Below are positions 17,865-26,833 of a stretch of DNA of 64,000 nucleotides, piece by piece. The stretch comes from an uncultured Muribaculaceae bacterium. GTDB taxonomy: Bacteria; Bacteroidota; Bacteroidia; Bacteroidales; Muribaculaceae. Under the pieces are notes generated by a model. The model did not search any database and was not told the DNA's origin. It saw nothing but the letters and a program-made list of their open reading frames with translations. Location of the stretch: the NCBI GenBank assembly GCA_934667475.1, contig CAKUMB010000001.1:124001-188000 (forward strand), read 5' to 3'. Position 1 is the first letter of the stretch, and every line of letters begins with the position of its first letter. The translations under genes were made by a program, and so were the position numbers.

Positions 17865-19193
17865 ATGGCAACAGCTATAAATGTCGATGTCAAGGCCACC
17901 AAAGCCGCCATCGGCGAAAATGACATAAAGGCGCTGGCCGCCCAGGCAGCCAGCGCAGTTGAAAAACTCGAAAACGGCACTGGCGAGGGCAGCGACTTCT
18001 TGGGGTGGATGCACCTGCCCAGCTCAATACAACCTGCCCAGCTCGATGAAATCGAGGCCGTGGCGGCGCATCTGCGCCACAATTGCGACTATGTGGTGGC
18101 AATAGGCATTGGCGGCAGCTATCTGGGTGCAAAGGCAGTGATTGAGGCTCTGAGCAGCAGTTTCGCGGCCTACAGCCACGATGGCGGCACGCAGGTGCTG
18201 TTTGCAGGCAACAATATAGGCGAGGACTACATGCACGACCTTATGGCGCTGCTCAAGGGCCGCCGCTTTGGCATTGTGGTGATTTCCAAGTCGGGCACCA
18301 CCACCGAGCCCGCCATTGCCTTCCGCCTGCTAAAAGACATGCTCGAGAGCCAGGTGGGCAAGGCAGAGGCTGCCAAACTGATTGTGGCCATCACCGACTC
18401 GAGCCGCGGTGCGCTGCGCCACCTGGCCGAAAAGGAGGACTACAAGACGTTTGTGATTCCCGATAACGTGGGTGGCCGCTATAGTGTGCTCACTCCCGTG
18501 GGCCTGCTGCCTGTGGCCATAGCCGGACACGACATCAAGGCCCTGGTGGCAGGTGCTGTGGAGATGGAGCAGGCTCCCGACGATGCCGCCCGGCTGTATG
18601 CCCAGACGCGTAACGCGCTGTATCGCGCTGGCAAGAAGATTGAGATTCTTGTGAACTTCTGTCCGCGTCTGCACTATTTGGCCGAGTGGTGGAAGCAGCT
18701 GTATGGCGAAAGCGAGGGCAAGGACCACAAGGCGCTGTTTCCAGCCGCTGTCGACGACACCACCGACCTCCACTCGATGGGCCAGTGGATTCAGGATGGC
18801 GAGCGCACCATATTTGAAACGGTGATCAGCGTGGGCGCGCAGCAGCACACCGTGGTGATTCCTCACGACGATGCCGACCTCGACGGCCTCAACTATCTGG
18901 CCGGAAAGCGCATCGACGAGGTGAACAAGATGGCCGAACTGGGCACGCGCATTGCCCACGTCGACGGCGGAGTGCCCAACATAGTGATTTCGGTGCCTGA
19001 AGTCACCGAGCGCTATCTGGGCCAGCTCATCTACTTCTTTGAGAAGGCTTGCGGCATAAGCGGCTATCTGCTGGGCGTGAACCCATTTGACCAGCCAGGT
19101 GTGGAGGGCTACAAGCGCAACATGTTTGCCCTGCTCAATAAGCCCGGATATGAGGTCCAGTCGGCCGCAATGAAGGCAAAACTTGCCAAATAG
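17865..19193 (+). CDS. pgi: Glucose-6-phosphate isomerase
   Basis: A 442-residue cytoplasmic enzyme interconverting glucose-6-phosphate and fructose-6-phosphate. Sequence evidence: 'GIGGSYLGAKAVIEAL' (~90), 'ISKSGTTTEPAIAFR' (sugar-phosphate-binding loop, ~150), 'GGRYSVLTPVGLLP' (~205), 'CPRLHYLAEWWKQLYGESEGK' split by the catalytic Glu (~275), and C-terminal 'GVNPFDQPGVEGYK' with the catalytic Lys. The length fits the short bacterial form of the family. A strong bidirectional-looking terminator follows. Confidence 0.96.
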   Translation: MATAINVDVKATKAAIGENDIKALAAQAASAVEKLENGTGEGSDFLGWMHLPSSIQPAQLDEIEAVAAHLRHNCDYVVAIGIGGSYLGAKAVIEALSSSFAAYSHDGGTQVLFAGNNIGEDYMHDLMALLKGRRFGIVVISKSGTTTEPAIAFRLLKDMLESQVGKAEAAKLIVAITDSSRGALRHLAEKEDYKTFVIPDNVGGRYSVLTPVGLLPVAIAGHDIKALVAGAVEMEQAPDDAARLYAQTRNALYRAGKKIEILVNFCPRLHYLAEWWKQLYGESEGKDHKALFPAAVDDTTDLHSMGQWIQDGERTIFETVISVGAQQHTVVIPHDDADLDGLNYLAGKRIDEVNKMAELGTRIAHVDGGVPNIVISVPEVTERYLGQLIYFFEKACGISGYLLGVNPFDQPGVEGYKRNMFALLNKPGYEVQSAAMKAKLAK

Positions 19194-19220
19194 CGGCCGT
19201 TTAGGCACGTAATGACACAC

Positions 19221-19258
19221 AAAAGCCCCGAGTGCCAATAATGGCGCTCGGGGCTTTT
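19221..19258. terminator. Bidirectional terminator between pgi and the convergent gene
   Basis: AAAAGCCCCGAG and CTCGGGGCTTTT form a perfect 12-bp stem, with A- and T-rich ends that suit both directions. Confidence 0.85.
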
Positions 19259-19281
19259 GTTGCCTTTGAAATGGCGGCTGG

Positions 19282-22047
19282 TTAGCGCTGGAAGCGCTTG
19301 GCGGTGGTCACGGTGCCGTCGGTGTGGGTGGTGACCACGATGTTGAAGCCGCTCACGGGAGTCAGGCTTTGGCGGCCGGTGGCGTCGATGTAGCGCACCG
19401 ACACCACGCCTGCGGCGGGCTGCTGCACGGCACCAATGCCCGTGGGGGTTTTGGCGTTGAAGGTCACGCTGAAGCGGTCTTCGGCCGCGTAGTATTTCGA
19501 CTGGTCGTCCTCACTCTGGCAGTAGAGGCGCACGATGTAGTTCACCGTTTTGCTGTCGGTAGCCTTCAGTGGCTTGTCGATGAAGAGGTCGCGCACCGTG
19601 AGCTCGCCTTCCCCTATGCTGAACTCGTAGTTGTCCTGCACGTTGGGGTTGGCGTTGCCGTCATACAGGTGTTCGGTGAGCAGCGTTTCAGAGCCGTCGT
19701 CGTTGATGCGCCACACGCGGTAGGTGTACTGGCCCATGATGCTGTTGTTGAATACGCCCTTGGCCTTAAAGTCGCAGCCGAAGCCCATCTTCCAGCTGTT
19801 GGCGTTGTAGGCAAAGGGGCTGGTCTTTTCGGTGGTGGGGTTGATAACCTTCACGCCAAGCACCGAGGCCTGCTTTTGGTCGGCACCGTAGGTGTTGGTG
19901 CCCACCGAGCCGTCGGCCAGCAGGCATTCAGAGCTAATCACGGGGTAGAATGTGGCAGTGACCGAGGTGGCGTCGCGCAGGTCGTCGGTGGCGGTGATCT
20001 GTCCGGCGGCGAGGCCTTCGGCCACGGCCTGGTCGGGACGCTTGCTGCCCGCGCTGCGGGTCAGGATTGAGTAGGTGCCATTCACGGCGCGTTGCAGCTC
20101 GCCAAAGGCGGTGCCGTTGCGGTATAGCGTGTAGCTGCGCACGGCCGACGAGTTGGCGGCATTCACCGTCATTGGTATGCCATCCGGCAACTCGAGCGAG
20201 TGGTCGGTGTCGGTGTCAACCTGAGCCTTGGTGAAGGGTTTCATGCCCACCGAGAACTCGGTTTTGGGCACGTTGAGGCGCACCACATTGCTGTGCACCA
20301 TTCTCACGCCCGCTTTGCCGGCGGCCTTCACGGGCATGAACTTGAGCACGTAGTCGTAGTGGCCCTTGTGGTCGTTGGCCGCGGTGGAGGCTGTGAAGCG
20401 GTCGGTGGTGCGCAGGCCGTTGAAGCTGATGGCTCCGTCGCGTGTGGGCGCGGTCAGGCAGCCCACGCTGTCGGCCACGGCCACCGACTGGTTGTGCATC
20501 TTAAGAGTGTAGTTGAAGCGGTACTGGGTGTCGGCATTGGTGATGTTGTCGACCACAAGGGTGGCAATCAGCGTGGAGTCGCCGCCCTGCTCGTCGCTGT
20601 CGAAGCGGTAGAGTCTGAACGTGGTGCCCTCGGTGATGAAGTCGCCCGAGATGTAGGTGTGCTCATTGTTGTCCACCGTAATGCGGTTGGCGTAGTCGTT
20701 GAGCTGCTTTTGTGGGTCGTATGTGCATCGGCTGGTGCCTTCGATGTCGAGCGCAAGGAGCTCGTATGGGTCATAGCCGGGAATCAGTACGCTGGCTTGG
20801 TTGCTCTCCACGGGGTTGAAGCCGCTAATGCCGCTGGGGTGCGCGGTGATGATGTGGGTGAGCGTGTGGCCGGTGCTGTATTGCGTCTCGGGATAAGTAT
20901 AGGAGTAGTCGTTAATCGGCTCGGCATTGAGCGGCTTGCTATCGACAACGCCGTCAATCACGCGGTAGATGTAGAAGTCTTGCTTCACGCGGCTGTCCGA
21001 CAGGGTGTCGATATTCGCCTCCCAGTTGAGCGTCACGTTATAGATTCGGTCGGCCACATCGCCCTTGCGCTCAGCCTTGGCCGTGAGATGTACATCATAT
21101 ACTTGAAAATATGGTATGTAGTTGGGATTGTACCAGCACCAGTCAACGCGTTTACTCCAATTTACCAATCGGTAGTCGGGAATGAACACCACAAGGTTTG
21201 ACATGGTTTCGGCGCCGGCAGTGCCGCTGGCACTGGCCATTGTGGGATAGTGCCTGAGGTGAGGCACCGAGCCGCAGTCGTGCTTCACAGTGTAGGATTG
21301 GCCCGACTTCAGCTGTTGGTAGAAGTCGGGGGCGCCGTCTTCATTGCCGCCAGGCGTGGGTGAGTATTGTTCGAACATGCGTTCAAACGGCAAGCTACAA
21401 ACGCTTCTGTTAGAGCCCTTGCCCATAAGGAAGAAACGGTTGTAGGTGCCGCTCACGTTGTAGAGCACCCCTGGGTTGTAGGCTGTGTTTGAGGCATCGT
21501 AGGCCTGGCCTGGGCGCTCGATGCGGAAAGCGTTGTAGAGCAGGCGCACCGACTTGATGCAGCTGTATATGTCGGCCAATGCGGCTTGGCCGGGATAAAG
21601 CTGTGCTCCATTGGTGGCAAACACATCCTTCACTTCCACCAGCAGAGTGGTCTGCTCATCGATTTCTGGCGTATTGGTGTTGTTTAGTTCGGGCCAATAG
21701 TTAACCGTTTTCCCCATGTATGTTACTGTGTTTGCTGCCCAGTTTCCAGAGGCCACATCACCGTCAACGGGCGATGACTTGTGTTTGCCGGGAATTTTTG
21801 GGTCGCTGTAGACCTTTGCTATCATAGCGTAGATTTGGCGCGGATTGGTGGCCACGTCGGTTAGGCGTGCGGTGTGCGTCTGGCCGGCATCATCGGTCCA
21901 GTTGTAGGTGAACTGGGCATAGTAGGCCGAGTCGCACTGCATCTTCACCGGGTCGAGCACGGTGGCTGGCACGGCAGATGCCGTTTGGGTACTGGCAGGG
22001 AGCGCAATCCCAACCAAGGCCGCAAGATTGAGTAATGACTTTTTCAT
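19282..22047 (-). CDS. Large secreted protein with Fn3-like repeats and C-terminal sorting-type domain
   Basis: A 921-residue protein with signal peptide MKKSLLNLAALVGIALPAS. I do not recognise a family for the N-terminal ~330 residues. The middle has several beta-sandwich modules with 'YTLYRNGTAFGEL', 'FRLYRFDSDEQGGDSTLI' and 'VWRINDDGSETLL' strands like Fn3 domains. The C-terminus 'SVRYIDATGRQSLTPVSG' onward resembles the short sorting domain seen in other secreted proteins of these bacteria. The surface or secreted role is unknown. It has its own strong promoter and converges on pgi. Confidence 0.82.
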   Translation of the reverse strand: MKKSLLNLAALVGIALPASTQTASAVPATVLDPVKMQCDSAYYAQFTYNWTDDAGQTHTARLTDVATNPRQIYAMIAKVYSDPKIPGKHKSSPVDGDVASGNWAANTVTYMGKTVNYWPELNNTNTPEIDEQTTLLVEVKDVFATNGAQLYPGQAALADIYSCIKSVRLLYNAFRIERPGQAYDASNTAYNPGVLYNVSGTYNRFFLMGKGSNRSVCSLPFERMFEQYSPTPGGNEDGAPDFYQQLKSGQSYTVKHDCGSVPHLRHYPTMASASGTAGAETMSNLVVFIPDYRLVNWSKRVDWCWYNPNYIPYFQVYDVHLTAKAERKGDVADRIYNVTLNWEANIDTLSDSRVKQDFYIYRVIDGVVDSKPLNAEPINDYSYTYPETQYSTGHTLTHIITAHPSGISGFNPVESNQASVLIPGYDPYELLALDIEGTSRCTYDPQKQLNDYANRITVDNNEHTYISGDFITEGTTFRLYRFDSDEQGGDSTLIATLVVDNITNADTQYRFNYTLKMHNQSVAVADSVGCLTAPTRDGAISFNGLRTTDRFTASTAANDHKGHYDYVLKFMPVKAAGKAGVRMVHSNVVRLNVPKTEFSVGMKPFTKAQVDTDTDHSLELPDGIPMTVNAANSSAVRSYTLYRNGTAFGELQRAVNGTYSILTRSAGSKRPDQAVAEGLAAGQITATDDLRDATSVTATFYPVISSECLLADGSVGTNTYGADQKQASVLGVKVINPTTEKTSPFAYNANSWKMGFGCDFKAKGVFNNSIMGQYTYRVWRINDDGSETLLTEHLYDGNANPNVQDNYEFSIGEGELTVRDLFIDKPLKATDSKTVNYIVRLYCQSEDDQSKYYAAEDRFSVTFNAKTPTGIGAVQQPAAGVVSVRYIDATGRQSLTPVSGFNIVVTTHTDGTVTTAKRFQR

Positions 22048-22137
22048 TGAATTACAGCAAATTCGTTAATTATAATTTATCGATATGTTTTTACTTACTA
22101 TTTTCAGCAGTGCGCATCAGTGCATATTAGAATGCTG

Positions 22138-22170
22138 CAAAGTTACAATAAATTTCAACAACTAAGCAAG
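22138..22170 (-). promoter_or_regulatory. Promoter for the 22047 gene
   Basis: The minus strand has CTTG, 21 bases, then TAACTTTG (box complement at 22138-22145), an exact -7 element about 90 bases before the start codon. Confidence 0.65.
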
Positions 22171-22243
22171 GTGTTACTCATTATTTTTCAGTCGTTTAAC
22201 AAAATAGTTCAACAGAGCGGAAGCAGTAATATGTAAAAAATAT

Positions 22244-22268
22244 GGGCACCAACCAATGGTTGATGCCC
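22244..22268 (-). terminator. Terminator of the Na/phosphate cotransporter gene
   Basis: GGGCACCAACCAATGGTTGATGCCC is a hairpin with one G-T/A-C mismatch. On the minus strand it is followed by ATATTTTTTAC. Confidence 0.7.
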
Positions 22269-22312
22269 AGCTATGCTTGTGTGTGGGGGCTGTGAATGTG
22301 TGCCGCCGCCTT

Positions 22313-24112
22313 CTATGCTTCTTCTTCGTGCTTCACGCCGCTTTCGGCCACGTGGCGTCGGCGTATTTGCGCTTCCACGCCGTCGATTACGTTGATAATG
22401 AAGTCTCCAAGCTTTTCGGCCTCGCAAATGATGTCCATATAGAATATGCCGGCTTGGTAGGGATATTTCTTTTGGCGAATGTTTTCGATGTTTTCGGTGC
22501 GCAGCAGGTTGCGGAAGTTGTTGATTTCACGTTCCTTGTTGTAGTTGCGCATCAGGTCTTCGTTGGTGGCGTTGTCCATGTCGCACAGCACGGCTATCAT
22601 GTTGCTCATGGCCTCGCTCACATATTTCAGCATGGTGTCGATGTTGCTGTAGTTCTCATCGCTGAAGTGCGCGTGGGCCTCCTCTTTGCGCACCAGTGTG
22701 CGGGCAATGTTGTTGCAGCTGTCGGCGATGCTTTCAATTTCGCTCACGCAGCTGAGCATGGTGGATATGCGCAGCTTGGCATCATAGCTCAGGCGTCCGT
22801 CCACCACCTTGTTGAGGTAGTTGGCAATCTCAATTTCCATGCGGTCGCTTATGTCTTCATACTTGCCAATGCGTGTGTAGAGCTTGTTGAACTCCACGGT
22901 GCCCGTCTTGGTGTGCACCAGTGTCTTCACCATGCCCAGCATGCGCTCTACGCGCTCGGCATACACCACAATTTCGCGCTGTGCCTGGGTGATGTTGAGC
23001 TCTGATGCGCTGAGCAGGCCTGCCGAGATGTATTTCAGCTGGAATTCCTCGTCTTCCTTGCTGTGCGTCTTTATGAAGAAGTTCACGATTTTCACATAGG
23101 TCTTGGTGAACCATATCATAATCGAAAGGTTCACGAGATTGAACACCGTGTGGAACATCGACATGCCAAACGACATGGAGAATTGCAGCCGCGCTATGGC
23201 GGCGGCGTCGTGCTGGTTGCTGTTGATGTAGGTGAACAGCTCGGTGGGGTCGCCCTGGTGGAAGAGGTCTTTTGAAATCCACACGATTAGGGTGATGAAG
23301 GGGAAGTAGAGCACCAGTGTCCACAGCGTGCCCAGGCAGTTAAACAGCAGGTGGCCCGCTGCAGCCTTCTTGGCCGCCACGTTGGCCCCGAGCGACGCCA
23401 GAATGGGGGTGATGGTGGTGCCTATGTTGCTTCCGAGCACCATGGCGCAGGCCATGTTGAAGGGAATCCAGCCCTTGGTGGCCATGATGAGCACGATGGC
23501 AAATGTGGCTGCCGACGACTGGATGACCATGGTAACCACGATGCCGGCAAGCAGAAACACCAGCACCGACAGGAAGCCCATGGAGGTGTAGCTTTGCAGA
23601 AACTCGAATATCTCGGGCGACTTGCTGAGGTCGGGCACGTTGGCGCTGATGGCCTCAAGGCCCATGAAAAGGAATGTGAAGCCTATCAGAAATTCGCCTA
23701 TCGACTTGTATTGATTGTTTTTCAAAAACAGCATGGGCACTGCAAACGCCAAAATGGGCAGCAGCATCACCGACATGTTGACCTTGAAGCCGAATATCGA
23801 CACAAGCCACGCCGTGAAGGTGGTGCCCACGTTGGCACCCATGATTACGGCCATCGACTGCGCCAGCGACATGAGTCCGGCGTTAACGAAACTCACCACC
23901 ATCACCGTCGATGCCGACGAGCTTTGGATGAGTGCAGTGATGAGGATGCCTGTGGCGACTCCTGTGAAACGGTTTTTGGTCATTGCCGACAGAATGCCGC
24001 GCAGGCGGCTGCCGGCGGCTTTCTGCAAGCCTTCGCTCATGACCTTCATTCCGTATAGGAAAAGGCCCACAGCGCCCAGCAGGGCTAAGAAATCAACGAT
24101 TGAGTAATCCAT
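22313..24112 (-). CDS. Na/phosphate cotransporter family protein with PhoU-like C-terminal domain
   Basis: A 599-residue inner-membrane protein. The first ~350 residues hold two inverted Na_Pi-cotransporter repeats, each with the hallmark QSS motif: 'QSSSASTVMVVSFVNAG' (~60) and 'QSSAATFAIVLIMATKG' (~200), plus 'GANVGTTFTAW' and 'GSNIGTTITPIL'. The last ~220 residues form a PhoU-like helical bundle ('DISDRMEIEIANYLNKV', 'CVSEIESIADSCNNIAR'). Members import phosphate with sodium; the PhoU-like part is thought to regulate. It is monocistronic with a terminator downstream. Confidence 0.92.
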   Translation of the reverse strand: MDYSIVDFLALLGAVGLFLYGMKVMSEGLQKAAGSRLRGILSAMTKNRFTGVATGILITALIQSSSASTVMVVSFVNAGLMSLAQSMAVIMGANVGTTFTAWLVSIFGFKVNMSVMLLPILAFAVPMLFLKNNQYKSIGEFLIGFTFLFMGLEAISANVPDLSKSPEIFEFLQSYTSMGFLSVLVFLLAGIVVTMVIQSSAATFAIVLIMATKGWIPFNMACAMVLGSNIGTTITPILASLGANVAAKKAAAGHLLFNCLGTLWTLVLYFPFITLIVWISKDLFHQGDPTELFTYINSNQHDAAAIARLQFSMSFGMSMFHTVFNLVNLSIMIWFTKTYVKIVNFFIKTHSKEDEEFQLKYISAGLLSASELNITQAQREIVVYAERVERMLGMVKTLVHTKTGTVEFNKLYTRIGKYEDISDRMEIEIANYLNKVVDGRLSYDAKLRISTMLSCVSEIESIADSCNNIARTLVRKEEAHAHFSDENYSNIDTMLKYVSEAMSNMIAVLCDMDNATNEDLMRNYNKEREINNFRNLLRTENIENIRQKKYPYQAGIFYMDIICEAEKLGDFIINVIDGVEAQIRRRHVAESGVKHEEEA

Positions 24113-24252
24113 CTACTCGCGGGGGGGATTTTAGTTATGTAAAATAGCGTTATGACTAATAGTCTACAAAATTACAAAAAAATTGATTTCTTGAAAGTCA
24201 ATCGCTCCTATTTTCACTCTGCCCCCCTCCATGGCGGGTGCATTTTTTTCTG

Positions 24253-25962
24253 CTATTGCTGCTTGCCGCCGGGCTGGCTGTCGGCGGCGCGGATTTCCAC
24301 GCGGCGAATTTTGCCGCTTATGGTCTTGGGCAGCTCGTGCACAAACTGGATGATGCGCGGATACTTGTAGGGGGCGGTGGCGTGCTTCACGAAGTCCTGT
24401 ATCTCCTTCACGAGTGCGGGCGCGTCTTTGCCGCGGTAGTCGCGGCCATAGACTATGCCGGCAGTGTCTTGATATTCCTTGCCGAGCACTATGGTGGCCT
24501 TCACCACCATGCCGCGCACGTCGTCGGGCACGCCAGTCACGGCACACTCCACCACGGCAGGGTGCTTCATCAGCGCGTTTTCCACCTCGAAGGGGCCTAT
24601 GCGGTAGCCCGACGACTTTATCACATCATCTTTGCGGCCCACAAACCAGTAGTATCCGTCCTCGTCGCGCCAGGCTATGTCGCCTGTGTGGTAGATGCCG
24701 TTGCTGAAGTGCTGGCGTGTGAGCTCGGGGTCGCGGTAATACTCCTTGAATAGTCCCACGGGCTTGTGCTGCCCCACCCTGACCACGATTTCGCCCTGCT
24801 CGCCGTCTTCGGCCCAGCGGCCGTCGTTGGTCATAAGGCCAATGTCGTAGCCCGGGTTGGCCTTGCCCATCGATCCAGGCCGCGGCTCCACCCACGGGTA
24901 GGTACCCACGGTGGCTGTGGTTTCGGTCTGCCCAAAGGCCTCGTGCAGCTTTATGCCGGTGAGCTCGAGCCACTTGTCGAACACACTGGGGTTGAGGGCC
25001 TCGCCGGCGTTGGTGCAGTATTCAAGCGAACTGAGGTCGTAGGCGGCCACGTTTTCGCGAATCAGGAAGCGGTAGACGGTGGGCGGCGCGCAAAACGAGG
25101 TGATGCGGTAGCGGTGAATCATTTCGAGCACGTCCACTGGCTTGAACTTTTCGAAGTCGTAGACAAACACGTTGGCACCCACTATCCACTGGCCGTAGTA
25201 GCAGCCCCACACGGCTTTGCCCCAGCCGGTGTCGGCCAGGGTGAAGTGCAGGCTGCCCTCGTGCAGATTGTGCCAATAGCGGGCAGTGATGATGTGACCC
25301 AGCGGATACAGAAAGTCGTGGGCCACCATTTTGGGCTCGCCGCTGGTGCCGCTGGTGAAATACATAAGCGATGTGTCGCTGTTGCTGTTGGGGCGGCTGG
25401 GGCGCACAAAGGCTGGCGCCTGGGCAATGCCTTTGTTGAAGTCGCTCCACCCCTCGGGCACCTCGGGGCCTATCGACACAAGGCTCTTGAGCGTGGGGCA
25501 CTGCGGCGCGGCCGCGCTGATGTGGGCCAGCACCTCGGCGTCGCCGCAGGCCACAATGGCCTTGATGTCGGCCGACTGGCAGCGATACACTATGTCGGCT
25601 GCGGTGAGCAGGTGTGTGGCCGGAATCACCACCGCGCCCAGCTTGTGCAGGGCGGTGATTGCAAACCAAAACTGGTAGCGGCGCTTCATTATGAGCATCA
25701 CCATGTCGCCGTGGCCTATGCCCAGCTGCTGGAAGTAGGCTGCCGTGCGGTCGCTCTCGCGCTTTATGTCGGCAAAGGTGAACTGGCGGTGCTCCCCGCG
25801 GTCGTTGACCCACAGCAGGGCCTTCTTTTGCGGCTCAATGCGCGCCCACTCGTCGACCACGTCGTAGGCAAAGTTGAAGTTCTCGGGCACGTGCAGGCGG
25901 TAGTTGGCCATGAAGTCGGCATATGATGTGAATTCCGTTTTGTCAAGAAATTTTTCGAGCAT
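24253..25962 (-). CDS. AMP-forming acyl-CoA synthetase (acetyl/medium-chain type)
   Basis: A 569-residue adenylate-forming enzyme. ANL-superfamily motifs: A3 'YFTSGTSGEPKMV' (~215), A5 'EAFGQTETT' (~345), A7 'YHTGDIAWRDEDGYYWFVGR' (~440) with the hinge 'GRKDDVIKSSGYRIGPFEVE' (A8), and A10 'PKTISGKIRRVEIR' with the catalytic Lys near the C-terminus. It activates a carboxylic acid to its CoA thioester via acyl-AMP; overall similarity to acetyl-CoA synthetase and MACS members does not fix the acid. It is 63 bases downstream of the XRE-cupin regulator gene on the same strand, so the regulator probably controls it in response to a ligand. Confidence 0.93.
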   Translation of the reverse strand: MLEKFLDKTEFTSYADFMANYRLHVPENFNFAYDVVDEWARIEPQKKALLWVNDRGEHRQFTFADIKRESDRTAAYFQQLGIGHGDMVMLIMKRRYQFWFAITALHKLGAVVIPATHLLTAADIVYRCQSADIKAIVACGDAEVLAHISAAAPQCPTLKSLVSIGPEVPEGWSDFNKGIAQAPAFVRPSRPNSNSDTSLMYFTSGTSGEPKMVAHDFLYPLGHIITARYWHNLHEGSLHFTLADTGWGKAVWGCYYGQWIVGANVFVYDFEKFKPVDVLEMIHRYRITSFCAPPTVYRFLIRENVAAYDLSSLEYCTNAGEALNPSVFDKWLELTGIKLHEAFGQTETTATVGTYPWVEPRPGSMGKANPGYDIGLMTNDGRWAEDGEQGEIVVRVGQHKPVGLFKEYYRDPELTRQHFSNGIYHTGDIAWRDEDGYYWFVGRKDDVIKSSGYRIGPFEVENALMKHPAVVECAVTGVPDDVRGMVVKATIVLGKEYQDTAGIVYGRDYRGKDAPALVKEIQDFVKHATAPYKYPRIIQFVHELPKTISGKIRRVEIRAADSQPGGKQQ

Positions 25963-26025
25963 GATTCTGATTCCTTTCGTTTTTGTGTGAGTGTGATTGT
26001 AGATTGCAGTGTGTGTGAGGGTTTG

Positions 26026-26586
26026 CTATTGCGTGATGATGGCCAGGAAGCGGGCCTGCTTGCCGTCGAGGGCGCGCATCAGGTGGGGCAGCCGGGCGTT
26101 AAACATCACGCTGTCGCCCGTCTCCAGTGTCAGAATCTTGTGGCTAAGATACAGTTCCACCCTACCCTCGACCACGATGTTGAATTCCTGGCCCTGGTGG
26201 CTGCACGGGGCAGCTGTGGCATTGTTGGCGGGGTCGATGGTGACCATGAACGGGTGCATTTCGCGCCCGGCAAAGCCCTCGGCCAGCGACTCGTAGCAGT
26301 AGGCGCGCTCGCGCTCCACTATCGAGCCACGGCCGGCGCGCGTCACGTAGTAGCTTTGCATCTTTGGCGACGAACCAAACAGAATTTCGGGCACTTCAAG
26401 GCCAAACTGCTCGGCAAGGTTTTGCACAAAACTGATGGGTATGTCGGTGTGCCCCGACTCATATTTGGCGTAGGTGGCCTCATCGATGCCGCACGCCTTG
26501 GCCACTTGCGCCGTGGTCAGGTCGAGCGAGTCGCGCAGTCCGCGCAACCTGTCGGCCACTTGCTGTATGTTTTCTCTGTCGCTCAT
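26026..26586 (-). CDS. XRE-family transcriptional regulator with C-terminal cupin domain
   Basis: A 186-residue protein with N-terminal helix-turn-helix (about 8-62; 'LDLTTAQVAKACGIDEATYA' and 'YESGHTDIPISFVQNLAEQF') and C-terminal cupin (about 110-185; 'PCSHQGQEFNIVVEGRVELY' and 'LETGDSVMFNARLPHLMRAL'). It is a DNA-binding regulator whose cupin probably senses a small ligand. It is the first gene of a likely two-gene operon with the acyl-CoA synthetase; this pairing is common in Bacteroidales. An exact -7 box lies 44 bases upstream. Autoregulation is plausible but not shown. Confidence 0.92.
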   Translation of the reverse strand: MSDRENIQQVADRLRGLRDSLDLTTAQVAKACGIDEATYAKYESGHTDIPISFVQNLAEQFGLEVPEILFGSSPKMQSYYVTRAGRGSIVERERAYCYESLAEGFAGREMHPFMVTIDPANNATAAPCSHQGQEFNIVVEGRVELYLSHKILTLETGDSVMFNARLPHLMRALDGKQARFLAIITQ

Positions 26587-26629
26587 TTGCTTTATCTGTA
26601 AAAATGTTAATTCGATATATGTTTGTGGG

Positions 26630-26637
26630 CAAATATA
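26630..26637 (-). promoter_or_regulatory. -7 box for the XRE-cupin / acyl-CoA synthetase operon
   Basis: The minus strand reads TATATTTG, an exact TAnnTTTG. A -33 at the usual distance is unclear. Confidence 0.5.
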
Positions 26638-26719
26638 TGCAATTTAATATCAAAATGCACACAAAACCGACTAAATATTTTTAATTCGGCACATTGCTGC
26701 CAAAATTGAGCAAAACAAA

Positions 26720-26745
26720 TGCACACTGCCGCGAGGCAGTGTGCA
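26720..26745. terminator. Hairpin in the gap between CE2-like and regulator genes
   Basis: TGCACACTGCC-GCGA-GGCAGTGTGCA is a perfect 11-bp stem with a run of A on its right side and AAAAC on its left. It lies about 90 bases upstream of the stop of the 26834 gene, on the downstream side of that gene's transcription. Confidence 0.6.
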
Positions 26746-26833
26746 TAAAAAAGTGTAATAATTTGTTGCTTAGGGTGTAGGAGTGTAATTTTTGGTGTAA
26801 AAAGCGGGCTGCGCTTTTCTGTTGCGCCCCACC

